Assembly (NCBI RefSeq): GCF_014638355.1
Contig: NZ_BMFK01000003.1
Location: 62,001 to 126,000 of the forward strand
Origin: Priestia taiwanensis
Lineage (GTDB): Bacteria > Bacillota > Bacilli > Bacillales > Bacillaceae_G
Length of the DNA: 64,000 nt
Direction: 5' to 3'
The notes under the pieces are model-generated. The model did not search any database. It was not told where the DNA came from and saw nothing but the letters and a program-made list of their open reading frames with translations. Each line of letters begins with the position of its first letter. The first letter of the stretch is position 1. This document shows positions 26,506-35,175 of this stretch, piece by piece. The position numbers and the translations under genes were made by a program.

Positions 26506-27786
26506 TTATTTTCTTTTATTCACCATCATCTCTAACATAATTTTGTCCATGTTAGGTGATCCTTCATTTCCTAAACGGCAGAAGTTCTCAATTGTTTTTT
26601 CTACATCTTCTTCAATGAATCCATCTGTTGCGGAAATACACATCCCTTGTGATGCTAATAATGCTGATTGTACCGCAGCACTTGAACATGTCGCAACCTT
26701 CATCGCACATCCTGCTTTTGCTCCGTCACAAAGCATACCAGTTACATTTCCTAATGTGTTCTGAATGGCGTACTTCACTTTCTCTAAGTCTCCACCAAGT
26801 AAATACGTAATTGCTGCGGAAGCACTTGCTCCTGCTACTGTTACGCCACAAAGTGCTGATAATCGTCCAAACTGATTTTTCACGAAAATCGCTAATAAAT
26901 GGCTAAGCGTTACCGCACGGATTAACTGCTCTTCTGACACATGTAATTTTTCTCCGGCTGCGACAACTGGCATTGTTACCGCAATCCCTTGGTTTCCACT
27001 CCCCGAGTTCGCCATAACCGGAAGTGTGGACCCCGCCATACGTGCATCTGATCCTGCCGCCGCTAATGCCATCGCATGTGTTGTTAAATCATCTGATAAG
27101 ATACCTTTTGCTACATTTTCTTTTAACGTCTTTCCGACTTGTAAACCATACTCGTTTTTCAGTCCGTCTAATGCAACGGTACGATTTAACTCGATGCTTC
27201 GTTTTACTAAATCTAATTCTGCAACATCTACTGTCGTTACAAACTCATAAATTTCTGGAATCGTTAATACATCACGCTCTTCCACTGATGAAGCAAAATG
27301 TGTATTTCCGCATCCATTCTTATACACCATCTCACCGTTCACTTCGACTAACGCGATAAACGTATGGTTATCTTGAATGATGGCTTTTGCATATCCTTCT
27401 GTCGTCGTAATCTTCACTTCAATATATAACTTTTTCGGTGTATCAGCTAGATCCACCGTTACATTTCCCGTTCCAACTAAATCGAGTGCACGTTGTTCGT
27501 CCTCAAGTGTTACCCCTTCTAGCACTTCTAACTTCCGCTTCGCTTTTCCAGCTAATGCCCCTAACGCGGAAACAAAATCAATGCCCGTCGCCTGCATACC
27601 TGGGATTCCTACTGCCATTGCATTTTTAATAATATTCGCGCTCGCTAGTACCTCGATAGACTTAACATCACCAGCAATATGTTCGCGAGCTGTTGCTGCC
27701 GCTAAAGCAATCGATACTGGTTCTGTACACCCTAATGCTACGACCAACTCTTTTTCTAACACCTGCAAGATTTTCTCCTGTTGCAT
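26506..27786 (-). CDS. UPF0597 / L-cysteine desulfidase-type Fe-S enzyme (CyuA/YhaM-like)
   Basis: A 426-residue enzyme of the serine dehydratase alpha/YhaM superfamily. The N terminus EKELVVALGCTEPVSIALAAATARE carries the first conserved Cys; others are in YKNGCGNTH and in GMLCDGAKAGCAMKVATCSSAA, the expected [4Fe-4S] cluster ligands. Related proteins split L-cysteine into pyruvate, ammonia and sulfide via aminoacrylate (archaeal CdsB; CyuA of enterobacteria). ATG follows AGGGGGAG and the regulator gene ends 10 bp upstream. RidA downstream fits disposal of aminoacrylate. Serine or threonine as substrate cannot be excluded. Confidence 0.82.
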   Translation of the reverse strand: MQQEKILQVLEKELVVALGCTEPVSIALAAATAREHIAGDVKSIEVLASANIIKNAMAVGIPGMQATGIDFVSALGALAGKAKRKLEVLEGVTLEDEQRALDLVGTGNVTVDLADTPKKLYIEVKITTTEGYAKAIIQDNHTFIALVEVNGEMVYKNGCGNTHFASSVEERDVLTIPEIYEFVTTVDVAELDLVKRSIELNRTVALDGLKNEYGLQVGKTLKENVAKGILSDDLTTHAMALAAAGSDARMAGSTLPVMANSGSGNQGIAVTMPVVAAGEKLHVSEEQLIRAVTLSHLLAIFVKNQFGRLSALCGVTVAGASASAAITYLLGGDLEKVKYAIQNTLGNVTGMLCDGAKAGCAMKVATCSSAAVQSALLASQGMCISATDGFIEEDVEKTIENFCRLGNEGSPNMDKIMLEMMVNKRK

Positions 27787-27796
27787 ATGTCTCCCC

Positions 27797-28477
27797 CTAA
27801 CGCTCCGTCGTTTCTTCTTTGATTTTATGCAAGTAACGATAAATCGTTGGTTCTGATGCCTTCAACATCTTCGCTACTTCACACACGCCACCTTTTAATA
27901 AAAACGTTCCTTGATCATACAAGTCACGTACCACACTCATCTTCTCACTCACAGACATACGCTCTGGAGGCACATCGAAACTCTCAATCGTCTGCATAAT
28001 AATAGCAGAAAGAACATCTTCTACGTTACCATGCAATTGCTCGAACGCATGTGTTTCTTCGTGGACAATATCTTGTGGCATTACCTCTTCTTTAAACCCC
28101 ATAAATTCTTCCATCAGTTCTTTCACTTTTGCATAATGTGCCACGTCTGCGTTCACACATAGCATCCCCACTAATGCATTTTGTTCATTCTTAATGAAGA
28201 AACTAGACGAACGAAATACGTTTCCCTCTTTACTGATAGCTTTGTAATTCACGATATAGTCTTTCTCTACATACGTCTTATCTTGCAATACTTTCAACAC
28301 TAAATTTGTCGGTGCATCCCCAATTTTCCGACCAGTAATATACCCATTTTCAATCGCAATGACCGAACTTTCTGGACGTGACAAATCATGCAACACGACT
28401 TCACAATGCTTCCCCACTACACTCGAAATAAACTTCACAAGTGGGGAATACTGCTTCAACAACCATTCCCTACTCAC
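27797..28477 (-). CDS. YheO/DauR-type PAS-HTH transcriptional regulator
   Basis: A 226-residue regulator. The N-terminal YheO-like PAS domain reads VKFISSVVGKHCEVVLHDLSRPESSVIAIENGYITGRKIGDAPTNL, and the C-terminal HTH reads VVRDLYDQGTFLLKGGVCEVAKMLKASEPTIYRYLHKIK. I choose the GTG start (SREWLLKQYSPL) six to eight bases after GGGAGAG; an upstream ATG would add 18 residues overlapping the promoter palindrome. In E. coli DauR, a related protein, represses D-arginine catabolism. Here it leads the operon and probably regulates it, perhaps in response to cysteine or a related amino acid. Confidence 0.85.
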   Translation of the reverse strand: MSREWLLKQYSPLVKFISSVVGKHCEVVLHDLSRPESSVIAIENGYITGRKIGDAPTNLVLKVLQDKTYVEKDYIVNYKAISKEGNVFRSSSFFIKNEQNALVGMLCVNADVAHYAKVKELMEEFMGFKEEVMPQDIVHEETHAFEQLHGNVEDVLSAIIMQTIESFDVPPERMSVSEKMSVVRDLYDQGTFLLKGGVCEVAKMLKASEPTIYRYLHKIKEETTER

Positions 28478-28523
28478 AAGCAACTCTCCCTTTAGCCACA
28501 CCATTTCACGCTTATAATTTTTT

Positions 28524-28553
28524 ATTATCATAATGATAATTTTTTATTGTAAA
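28524..28553 (-). promoter_or_regulatory. Promoter with overlapping 17-bp perfect palindrome
   Basis: On the minus strand TTTACA (28548-28553) and GATAAT (28524-28529) are 18 bp apart. The sequence ATTATCAT-A-ATGATAAT (28524-28540), a perfect palindrome, covers the -10. It is a strong candidate operator for the PAS-HTH protein or for a Fur-family repressor. Confidence 0.6.
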
Positions 28554-28616
28554 GTGATTTTATCATGAGGAATATACGGAGAACAATCTTTTTTCACTGT
28601 CATACCAAAAGAAAAA

Positions 28617-28647
28617 ACACGCTTATTTTATGATAAAATAAGCGTGT
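28617..28647 (-). terminator. Terminator after the 43-residue peptide gene
   Basis: ACACGCTTATTTTA pairs perfectly with TAAAATAAGCGTGT; the T run (TTTTTTC) lies on the minus-strand side. The stem touches the stop codon of the small gene. Confidence 0.88.
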
Positions 28648-28778
28648 CATTTTGAAATAATTTTATCCACTCGATCTTCTATCTCCTCTTCCCTGTACTC
28701 TTCTGTAAAAGTCGAGGCAAAATATTGAATACACAATCCCCCTGCACAAATCGCAACTCCAGCTGTTAATATGTACAT
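28647..28778 (-). CDS. 43-residue single-span membrane peptide
   Basis: A small gene ending exactly at a strong minus-strand terminator. The product is MYILTAGVAICAGGLCIQYF followed by a charged helix (EEYREEEIEDRVDKIISK): one short membrane segment with two cysteines and an acidic amphipathic tail. An AAAGGGTGG site lies 14 bases before ATG and 11 before an in-frame TTG, so the start could be either. No family recognised. The terminator without any other minus-strand gene to serve is the best evidence that it is expressed. Confidence 0.5.
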   Translation of the reverse strand: MYILTAGVAICAGGLCIQYFASTFTEEYREEEIEDRVDKIISK

Positions 28779-28929
28779 CAACGTCGATTTATCCACCCTT
28801 TACACCCCATTTGTTTTTTTCCGACCTACTTTATACTTTTATACTAAAGGATGGGATGAACTTGTTCCATTAACATTCTATGAATTCTTTCTTAATATTT
28901 CTTCATTATTTCAAAATATCTTTATGCAT

Positions 28930-28964
28930 AAAAAACGCACAGTGTACATACACTGTGCGTTTTT
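28930..28964. terminator. Terminator after the PepSY gene
   Basis: AAAACGCACAGTGTA pairs with TACACTGTGCGTTTTT around a short loop; A and T runs flank it on both sides, directly after the PepSY stop. Confidence 0.9.
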
Positions 28965-28965
28965 C

Positions 28966-29808
28966 TTAATCATCATCTTGACCGTCGTCATCGCCTTGGT
29001 CATCGTTATCATCATCATTTGGTTGCTTCGGCTTTTGAGCTGGTTGTTGCTTGTTTGGCGGCTTCTTTTCTGTATTGTTTGGTTGTTGCTTATTATCGTC
29101 CTTGTCGTCATCATCATCGTCGTCATCACTACTTGCCTGGCTCTTCTTCGTTGTGCTTACGATATCACGTGTAATAGCGTGTACTCGTACATCAAAAAGA
29201 TTGTTTCCTTGTTTCATTGAAATATTATAGACAGGTCCTTTGTTTGATTCAATTAATGCTGTACCGAGAATTGTTCCTCCTACCACATGATTTGATGCAG
29301 TTTGTTCCGCTTCTTGTGCAGTAATTTGTGTTGGTGGCTTCTCTGGTTGCTGTCCCTGTGAAACGAGTTCACCTGTTTTCTTCTCTATTTTCACTACTTC
29401 GATACCACTATTATCTTTCTTTTGAATCTCTACCACATAGATGTCTTCTTCTAGCTTAATAGATATAACTTCTCCATCTACTTGTTGTTTCGCACGTTCT
29501 TTTGCTTCTTCCTCGGTTATCTCCTTTGAAATAAGCTCTGTTTCTTCTAGCTCAATCACTTCTCCTGTATAGGCATTCACAAGCAGCTTATATTTCCCTT
29601 TTTTGTTTGAGAATGTAATCGAATATACATCCTCACTTGTCAGTTCCATTGACCCTACATTGCCATCGTACTGTTTTTCCACAATTGCCTCTATATCTTC
29701 CTTCGCTAACACCACTTTATCTTGCGTTGCGATAATACGCTGTGCACCGAATACGATCGTAACGATAGCGAAGGAGGCAAGCAATGCAATCTTCCATTTT
29801 TTCTTCAT
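28966..29808 (-). CDS. Secreted/anchored PepSY-domain protein with acidic tail
   Basis: A 280-residue protein. It starts MKKKWKIALLASFAIVTIVFGA, a signal anchor, 13 bp downstream of the kinase stop. Three PepSY-like units follow: KEDIEAIVEKQYDGNVGSMELTSEDVYSITF...GEVIELEE, ITEEEAKERAKQQVDGEVISIKLEEDIYVVEI...GELVSQ, and ITAQEAEQTASNHVVGGTILGTALIESNKGPVYNISM. From residue 225 the sequence is Asp-rich (eight consecutive Asp) then Pro/Gln/Asn-rich and ends in Asp clusters, likely calcium- or wall-interacting. PepSY proteins are thought to inhibit proteases or sense the envelope; B. subtilis ykoG-ykoH also neighbours PepSY genes. Confidence 0.82.
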   Translation of the reverse strand: MKKKWKIALLASFAIVTIVFGAQRIIATQDKVVLAKEDIEAIVEKQYDGNVGSMELTSEDVYSITFSNKKGKYKLLVNAYTGEVIELEETELISKEITEEEAKERAKQQVDGEVISIKLEEDIYVVEIQKKDNSGIEVVKIEKKTGELVSQGQQPEKPPTQITAQEAEQTASNHVVGGTILGTALIESNKGPVYNISMKQGNNLFDVRVHAITRDIVSTTKKSQASSDDDDDDDDKDDNKQQPNNTEKKPPNKQQPAQKPKQPNDDDNDDQGDDDGQDDD

Positions 29809-29821
29809 TGTATCCCTACTT

Positions 29822-31171
29822 TCACGCCGAAAGTACTGGTAGATAGACAGATACTTTCGTCCATTTTCCTTCTTCACTTTCTAACTGAATAGAACCTTGA
29901 TGGGCATCGACAATTTGTTTCGCAATTGATAAACCAAGACCTGCTCCGCCCGTTTCACGACTACGTGCTTTATCCACACGGAAGAAACGATCGAATACTT
30001 TCTGTAAATCTTCTTCTGGGATTCCCATACCATAATCTTTCACCGAAAAGTAAATTTGTTCATCTTGCTCGCCAACATCTACTTCGATGGTACCTTTGCT
30101 ATATTTCATGGCATTATCTAATAAGACGACAAGTACTTGTTTCAGCTTCATTTCATCTGCATATGTTAACACTGATGTTTCATCACACATCATACGAAAT
30201 TCTCTTCCATACGCCTTTTCTAACTGTTCTGTTGATATACAGCATAATTTCGTGACATCTACTTCTTTCATATCTAAATTCCACTCTGCACTATTATTTG
30301 CAAGCAGAAGCATTTGGTTCGTCATATCCTTCATACGAATAGCCTCTGAATAGATTGCTTCAACTGATTCTTCCATCACATCTTGTTTTTTCGTTCCCCA
30401 ACGCTTCAATAATTTCGCATAGCTTTCAATAACGGTTAACGGCGTCTTCAATTCATGCGAAGCATCGGAAACGAATTGTTGTTGTTTTTCAAAGTTTTGT
30501 TGGAGTAAATCCATCATTTTATTAAATGTATTGCCCATTTTATATAGTTCATCTTTAGAGCGATCTTCTAAGTGTATTTTCTTAAAGATTCCTCTTTCCT
30601 GAATATCTTCCATCGTTTGAATCATTGAATTTACTGGTCGTAGTAACAAGTTACTTAACATACGCCCTGCGAAAAAGGCAGGAATAAGTACACAAAGCGA
30701 GGCAATCATTAAAATTCGTTGTAGCATCGTTAAGTTTGATTGAATACTATCTAAACCTTCCGTTACTTCAAGTGTTACGACTTTTCCATCTAACCAAATG
30801 ACTGGTAACTTCACGAATGCATATTTCTTACCATCCTTTTCGTAGATACCTTCCGATTCTTGACGATCAAACTGCGCTGCCTCTAACGGAAGGATTTCTT
30901 CGACATACTGTTCAATGATTACCTCTGACTTCTCATCAATAATACGAATCATTCCATTTGCCGGTAAGTATGGTTGAAGAAGATCATCTGCTTTAATCTC
31001 TTTTGATTTGTTAATGCCATCTGTTAAATGTCTCGTTTCCTTCTGCAAGCGATCTACTTCGTTACTCGTCGTGATATTGTAAAAGGAAAAATAAATTGCA
31101 CTATTAATAATGAGTAAAATGAGTAATAACCAGCCTGTTGAGAAGAGGTGAATTTTATTTTGTATTTTCAT
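29822..31171 (-). CDS. Sensor histidine kinase (YkoH/ArlS-like)
   Basis: A 449-residue membrane kinase. Two membrane helices (about 11-30 and 155-175) flank an extracellular sensor; a HAMP domain follows with RPVNSMIQTMEDIQ. The phosphoacceptor is His239 in SDASHELKTPLTVIESYAKLL. The ATPase domain shows the N box DNAMKYSKG, G1 VKDYGMGIPEEDL and G2 GGAGLGLSIAKQIVDAH. Its gene starts 3 bp after the response regulator stop, so the pair is cotranscribed with the PepSY gene as a three-gene envelope-sensing unit. Confidence 0.92.
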   Translation of the reverse strand: MKIQNKIHLFSTGWLLLILLIINSAIYFSFYNITTSNEVDRLQKETRHLTDGINKSKEIKADDLLQPYLPANGMIRIIDEKSEVIIEQYVEEILPLEAAQFDRQESEGIYEKDGKKYAFVKLPVIWLDGKVVTLEVTEGLDSIQSNLTMLQRILMIASLCVLIPAFFAGRMLSNLLLRPVNSMIQTMEDIQERGIFKKIHLEDRSKDELYKMGNTFNKMMDLLQQNFEKQQQFVSDASHELKTPLTVIESYAKLLKRWGTKKQDVMEESVEAIYSEAIRMKDMTNQMLLLANNSAEWNLDMKEVDVTKLCCISTEQLEKAYGREFRMMCDETSVLTYADEMKLKQVLVVLLDNAMKYSKGTIEVDVGEQDEQIYFSVKDYGMGIPEEDLQKVFDRFFRVDKARSRETGGAGLGLSIAKQIVDAHQGSIQLESEEGKWTKVSVYLPVLSA

Positions 31172-31174
31172 AGA

Positions 31175-31861
31175 TTACCCCTTTAACATATAACCAACGC
31201 CCCGGACTGTATGGAGAAGCGGTGTATCAAACTCTTGATCAATTTTCTTTCGCAAGTAGCGAATATATACATCCACGACATTCGTATCCCCGTAATAATC
31301 AAATCCCCAGACGTTCGTCAAAATTTGTTCGCGCTGGAGTACTTGATTCGCATGCTTCATTAAGAATACAAGCAAGTCAAACTCTCGCGGCGTTAATTCC
31401 ACTTGCTTATCACCACGCGTTACTTCTCGTGTCTTCTCATCAATACATAAATCAGCAACTTGTAAGCTAGCACTCTCTTCTTCTTTCTTCAACGCTTGCG
31501 ATAGACGCAAACATGCGCGAATACGTGCAAGTAATTCTTCAATTTGGAATGGCTTCGTCATATAATCATTTGCACCTTGATCAAGTCCATTCACCTTATC
31601 AACGACCGAATCTCGTGCTGTTAACAAAATGACTGGTACAACCGCATTTTGTGCACGTACACGACGAAGTACTTCCATTCCACTTAATCCCGGAAGCATA
31701 ACATCAAGTAAAATTAAGTCCCAGCTTCCTTCACGAAATTTATCTAACGCTTCAATCCCTGTCTTCGCAATCTCGCTTTCATACCCTTCAAACTCTAACT
31801 CTAACTGAATCACACGGGCAATTTTCTCCTCATCTTCCACTACTAAAATACGCTCTGCCAT
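31175..31861 (-). CDS. OmpR-family response regulator
   Basis: A 228-residue regulator. The receiver domain has the acidic pair in VVEDEEK, the phosphorylated Asp53 in LILLDVMLPGLSG, Thr in LLTARD and Lys in MTKPFQIEE. The C-terminal winged helix reads LTPREFDLLVFLMKHANQVLQREQILTNVWGFDYYGDTNVVDVYIRYLRKKI. It leads the kinase and PepSY genes. Targets are unknown; self-regulation and control of the PepSY protein are likely by family precedent. Confidence 0.93.
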   Translation of the reverse strand: MAERILVVEDEEKIARVIQLELEFEGYESEIAKTGIEALDKFREGSWDLILLDVMLPGLSGMEVLRRVRAQNAVVPVILLTARDSVVDKVNGLDQGANDYMTKPFQIEELLARIRACLRLSQALKKEEESASLQVADLCIDEKTREVTRGDKQVELTPREFDLLVFLMKHANQVLQREQILTNVWGFDYYGDTNVVDVYIRYLRKKIDQEFDTPLLHTVRGVGYMLKG

Positions 31862-31933
31862 GGAATCCTCCTCCGATTAACATTCTTTCTCGATTGTAAC
31901 AAGTATTTCCATGACTTAAAAGGGAGAAGTATC

Positions 31934-33364
31934 CTATAGGGACAAACCTGTCCATTGCCAATATCCATAGTAAAAAGCTACCATTAACACAATATGAATG
32001 ACACTTAAGTATGCACTTAATTTCAGTAAATCCCTTGGCTGAAATGTCTCTCGCTCTCCTTCTTGGAAAAGAAGCAGTGCCTTCGAACTAACTGGGAACG
32101 TTAAGCAATAATTCATCCCAACAATCCCAATGAAGAGGACAGCCACTTCATTCAGTTGTAAACTACTCGCGAAGTAAAGTAGGGGAGGCACGAAAATAAC
32201 CGCTCGTGTCGTATGGGACGTTACGTACAGATGAGATGTCAACGATAAAATGACAAGAACAAGCAAAATCATAAATGTAGAATTTCCATCTAGATACGCG
32301 GTGAAAGAAAATAACTTCTCCATGATCCACTGTGCTGCACCAGTTTCAATGAGTGATTTCCCAATCGCAATCGCCGCTCCAACGAATAAAATCAAGTTCC
32401 ACGATACAGCTTTGACCCCGTCTTTCCACTTCATTACACCTACTTCCGGCAATGTTAATAGAAAGGCACCGATAACTGTCACTGTTGCAATTTCCATTCC
32501 GTGTACACGTTCGGTTAGCCAAAAAAGAACCATCGCTGCTAGAATGCCCAGTGTATATTTCTCGTTGCGAGATAGCGCAAATGTTGTTTGCTTTGGAGCT
32601 AGTTTCTTTTTACGCTCTTCTTTATCAAGAAATAGCATGAGTACAACACGACATGAAATGAAACTCGCGACAATTCCGAATGGTAATCCCCATATTAACC
32701 ACTCGACGAAGGAAATACTTTTCCCACTAAATTCTTTTAACATATCAAGCGCGATAAAGTGTGAACCAGCTCCAATAATCGTTGAACTCGTCGATACAAG
32801 AATGATTGTCGGAATCAGAATCGCCATCGCCTTCGTCACTCGCCGACTTCCTAATTCTTTCGTTAACGATTGAAACACTGGTAGCAACACCGCACCTCTT
32901 CCTGATGTTGACGGGATAAAAAATGCGAGTAATTGAATCACAACCGTTAATAACGTGAAGACACTACTCACATTTTTTGCCCTTCCAACAACAAGATTTG
33001 TCATTTTCCCAGCCAAGCCCGTTACTTGAAGTGCCCCGCCAAGAATGAAAGAACCGATCATCAACCATACAATATCAGAAGCTAGCGATTCGAAAAGGAT
33101 ATCTTGTTTTGCTGTTCCAGTCACAATTAGAAAAAGCACCACACCTAGCGCAATATATGCAGAATTAATGCTTGTTGTCGTCCATAAAATAACGGCACAA
33201 CAGAAAGCAAACAAGCTCCACTTTGCTTCCATCGTTAACGATGATGGAAGCAAAAGTAGAAGTTCGACGATAAGAATGAGTCCAATCGGTAAGACCCATT
33301 TCGCCTCTTTTTTCGGTTTTATTGGTAGTTGTGGCTCTTCTTTTCTAGCAAATTGGACAATCAC
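31934..33364 (-). CDS. SLC13/DASS-family anion transporter, coupled to glycerate kinase
   Basis: A polytopic transporter of about 476 residues with eleven or so membrane segments. Family signature regions are FFIPSTSGRGAVLLPVFQSL and VTSHTTRAVIFVPPLLYF, variants of the paired SNT substrate loops. I favour a GTG start whose first bases overlap the glycerate kinase stop (GTGA); an ATG three codons earlier at 33373 is also possible. SLC13 proteins import dicarboxylates or other organic acids with sodium. Coupling to glycerate kinase makes glycerate or tartronate plausible substrates, which is inference. Confidence 0.82.
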   Translation of the reverse strand: MIVQFARKEEPQLPIKPKKEAKWVLPIGLILIVELLLLLPSSLTMEAKWSLFAFCCAVILWTTTSINSAYIALGVVLFLIVTGTAKQDILFESLASDIVWLMIGSFILGGALQVTGLAGKMTNLVVGRAKNVSSVFTLLTVVIQLLAFFIPSTSGRGAVLLPVFQSLTKELGSRRVTKAMAILIPTIILVSTSSTIIGAGSHFIALDMLKEFSGKSISFVEWLIWGLPFGIVASFISCRVVLMLFLDKEERKKKLAPKQTTFALSRNEKYTLGILAAMVLFWLTERVHGMEIATVTVIGAFLLTLPEVGVMKWKDGVKAVSWNLILFVGAAIAIGKSLIETGAAQWIMEKLFSFTAYLDGNSTFMILLVLVILSLTSHLYVTSHTTRAVIFVPPLLYFASSLQLNEVAVLFIGIVGMNYCLTFPVSSKALLLFQEGERETFQPRDLLKLSAYLSVIHIVLMVAFYYGYWQWTGLSL

Positions 33365-34542
33365 GATACCCATCCTTTCGTATTTAACCGGGAAGCAAGC
33401 TGATAACCTACTAGAATCGTACGCATTGCGCTTTCCGTGCAATCCCTCAACCACTTCTCCGCGTGAATAAATGCTTCTTCTAACGTCGATGGCATTGGCA
33501 AAATACTCGTATATGCATCAATGCCATAATCATAATTTAGTCTTGCTCCTTTCCCCACTGTTCCCGCTAGTGCCACTACTGGTAAGCCGTATTGCTTCGC
33601 ACGCTTTGCAACTTCTGCCGGAATTTTCCCACGTGGTGTTTGGAAGTCGATACTTCCTTCTGCCGTAAACACTAAGTCACTTTCTGCTAATAACGTATCT
33701 AAATCGATATACTTCATAATAATGTCGTAGCGCGGATGAAGCTTGGCACCGATTAAAGCATGAATACCAGCTCCAAGTCCACCAGATGCACCGCTACCTG
33801 GCATCTCTCGTACATCGATTCCTGTTATGTTTTCAATAACAGAAGCATAATTGTTAAATGCTGTTTCAAGTTCAATGACTTGTTCTTCCGTTGCCCCTTT
33901 TTGTGGACCGAAGACACGTGCTACACCGTTCTCACCGCATAACTTGTTGAACCAGTTACATGCAACGTCGATTTGGACGTGTTGAAGTCGCGGATCGACA
34001 TTTGATACATCAATGTGTGCAACTTTCGTTAATGAGATTCCGCCTTCGATATGAATCTCATTGCCATTCGTGTCAAGGAATTTCACACCAAGTGCTTGCG
34101 CCATGCCAGCACCACCATCTGACGTCCCCGAATCACCGCACCCTAACAAAATACGTTTGACTCCTTTATTTAATGCAAGTTTAATTAACTCACCAACACC
34201 ATGCGTCGTCGTCTTACGTGGATCACGCATATTTCGTGGTACGAGTCGTAACCCTGCTGCCGCTGCCATTTCGATTACTGCTGTTTTTTCTTGTTTTTGT
34301 CCGAGTATCCCGAAGTGAGATGGAATCTTCTCTCCAACTGGTCCTGTTACTTCTGCTTCATATAATCGTCCGTCTGTAATTTTCACTAACGCTTTCGTAA
34401 ATCCTTCACCACCATCTACCATCGGCAATGTGTGTACTCTTGCCAGTGGCATGACACGCATAATTCCTTCTCTCATGCACTGTGCTGCTTGCTCCGCATC
34501 TAAACTTTCCTTAAAGCCCGAAGGCACAACTAAAATTCTCAT
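33361..34542 (-). CDS. glxK: Glycerate kinase (class I)
   Basis: Phosphorylates D-glycerate to 2- or 3-phosphoglycerate for entry into glycolysis. The 393-residue sequence shows VPSGFKESLDAEQAAQCMREGI, VDGGEGFTKALV, LLGCGDSGTSDGGAGMAQALGVKF, EMPGSGASGGLGAGIHALIGA and FTAEGSIDFQTPRGKIPAEVAK, all typical of the GlxK/GarK family. Its stop overlaps the start of the SLC13 transporter gene by four bases, so the two are translated as a unit for uptake and use of an organic acid. No regulator gene is adjacent. Confidence 0.93.
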   Translation of the reverse strand: MRILVVPSGFKESLDAEQAAQCMREGIMRVMPLARVHTLPMVDGGEGFTKALVKITDGRLYEAEVTGPVGEKIPSHFGILGQKQEKTAVIEMAAAAGLRLVPRNMRDPRKTTTHGVGELIKLALNKGVKRILLGCGDSGTSDGGAGMAQALGVKFLDTNGNEIHIEGGISLTKVAHIDVSNVDPRLQHVQIDVACNWFNKLCGENGVARVFGPQKGATEEQVIELETAFNNYASVIENITGIDVREMPGSGASGGLGAGIHALIGAKLHPRYDIIMKYIDLDTLLAESDLVFTAEGSIDFQTPRGKIPAEVAKRAKQYGLPVVALAGTVGKGARLNYDYGIDAYTSILPMPSTLEEAFIHAEKWLRDCTESAMRTILVGYQLASRLNTKGWVS

Positions 34543-34774
34543 CTATATAAAACTCCCTTCACCCTTTTGGTTTTCCCTCTTTCTACTCCTTATCTTAAGC
34601 AACGAAAAAAAGAAGAGGCTGAGAGCTACATTAGAATTTGATGAGAAATTGTAGAAATATGAACCTATTTTTTCTCATTTACAATAGTAAGAGGACAATT
34701 CTTTGTTTAAATCACAAGTATTATTTACCATATTATGTTATTGTTTTAAGGGAAGAAAATCTGTGGAGGTATGT

Positions 34775-35113
34775 ATGTACTCATACAAATCATTTGAAAT
34801 AGCAGGAGAATTTGTATTATTACGACCTGTCTTTATTACACTTTTAGTCGCATCTTTCATTATATTTATTTTTGTTGTGACACCGAAATTAAGGGAAAAA
34901 ATGGTGAATGGTTTAGCAGTAGTCGGGCTATCAATTGTTTCTACACTCTTAGCGGCTCAATTACTGTTCTATAATGGAATTATTGTCGATGAGCTTGGGT
35001 TAGGTGGAGATGAACTTCAATTCGATATGGCTATCGTAATCTTATTGTTTAGCATCGTGAACCCAATTGTGTTTTTTGTTATGCGTAGTAAGTCGAGAGT
35101 TCACTCTATTTAA
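34775..35113 (+). CDS. 112-residue membrane protein of unknown function
   Basis: ATG at 34775 follows GTGGAGG with five-base spacing, which excludes the longer upstream reading. The protein has three hydrophobic segments: FITLLVASFIIFIFVV (about 22-37), LAVVGLSIVSTLLAAQLLFY (about 50-70) and MAIVILLFSIVNPIVFFVM (about 87-105), with a short acidic loop DELGLGGDELQFD between the last two. No family recognised. It is convergent with leuD and shares its terminator. Confidence 0.65.
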   Translation: MYSYKSFEIAGEFVLLRPVFITLLVASFIIFIFVVTPKLREKMVNGLAVVGLSIVSTLLAAQLLFYNGIIVDELGLGGDELQFDMAIVILLFSIVNPIVFFVMRSKSRVHSI

Positions 35114-35164
35114 AACAAGAAAAAGGAATTGTCGTTTCAACGACAATTCCTTTTTCTTGTTTTT
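35112..35164. terminator. Long bidirectional terminator between the small membrane gene and leuD
   Basis: A perfect inverted repeat of about 25 bp per arm (core GGAATTGTCGTT/AACGACAATTCC) with A/T runs on the outside. It ends the ilv-leu operon on the minus strand. Confidence 0.93.
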
Positions 35165-35175
35165 CACCAATCAAT

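Noticed and set aside
28524..28540. Fur box
   Set aside because: GATAAT half-sites are in the outward order, unlike the Fur consensus; reported as an unassigned operator instead.
32250..32873. 207-codon plus-strand frame inside the SLC13 gene
   Set aside because: Antisense shadow of a clear transporter; composition is not protein-like.
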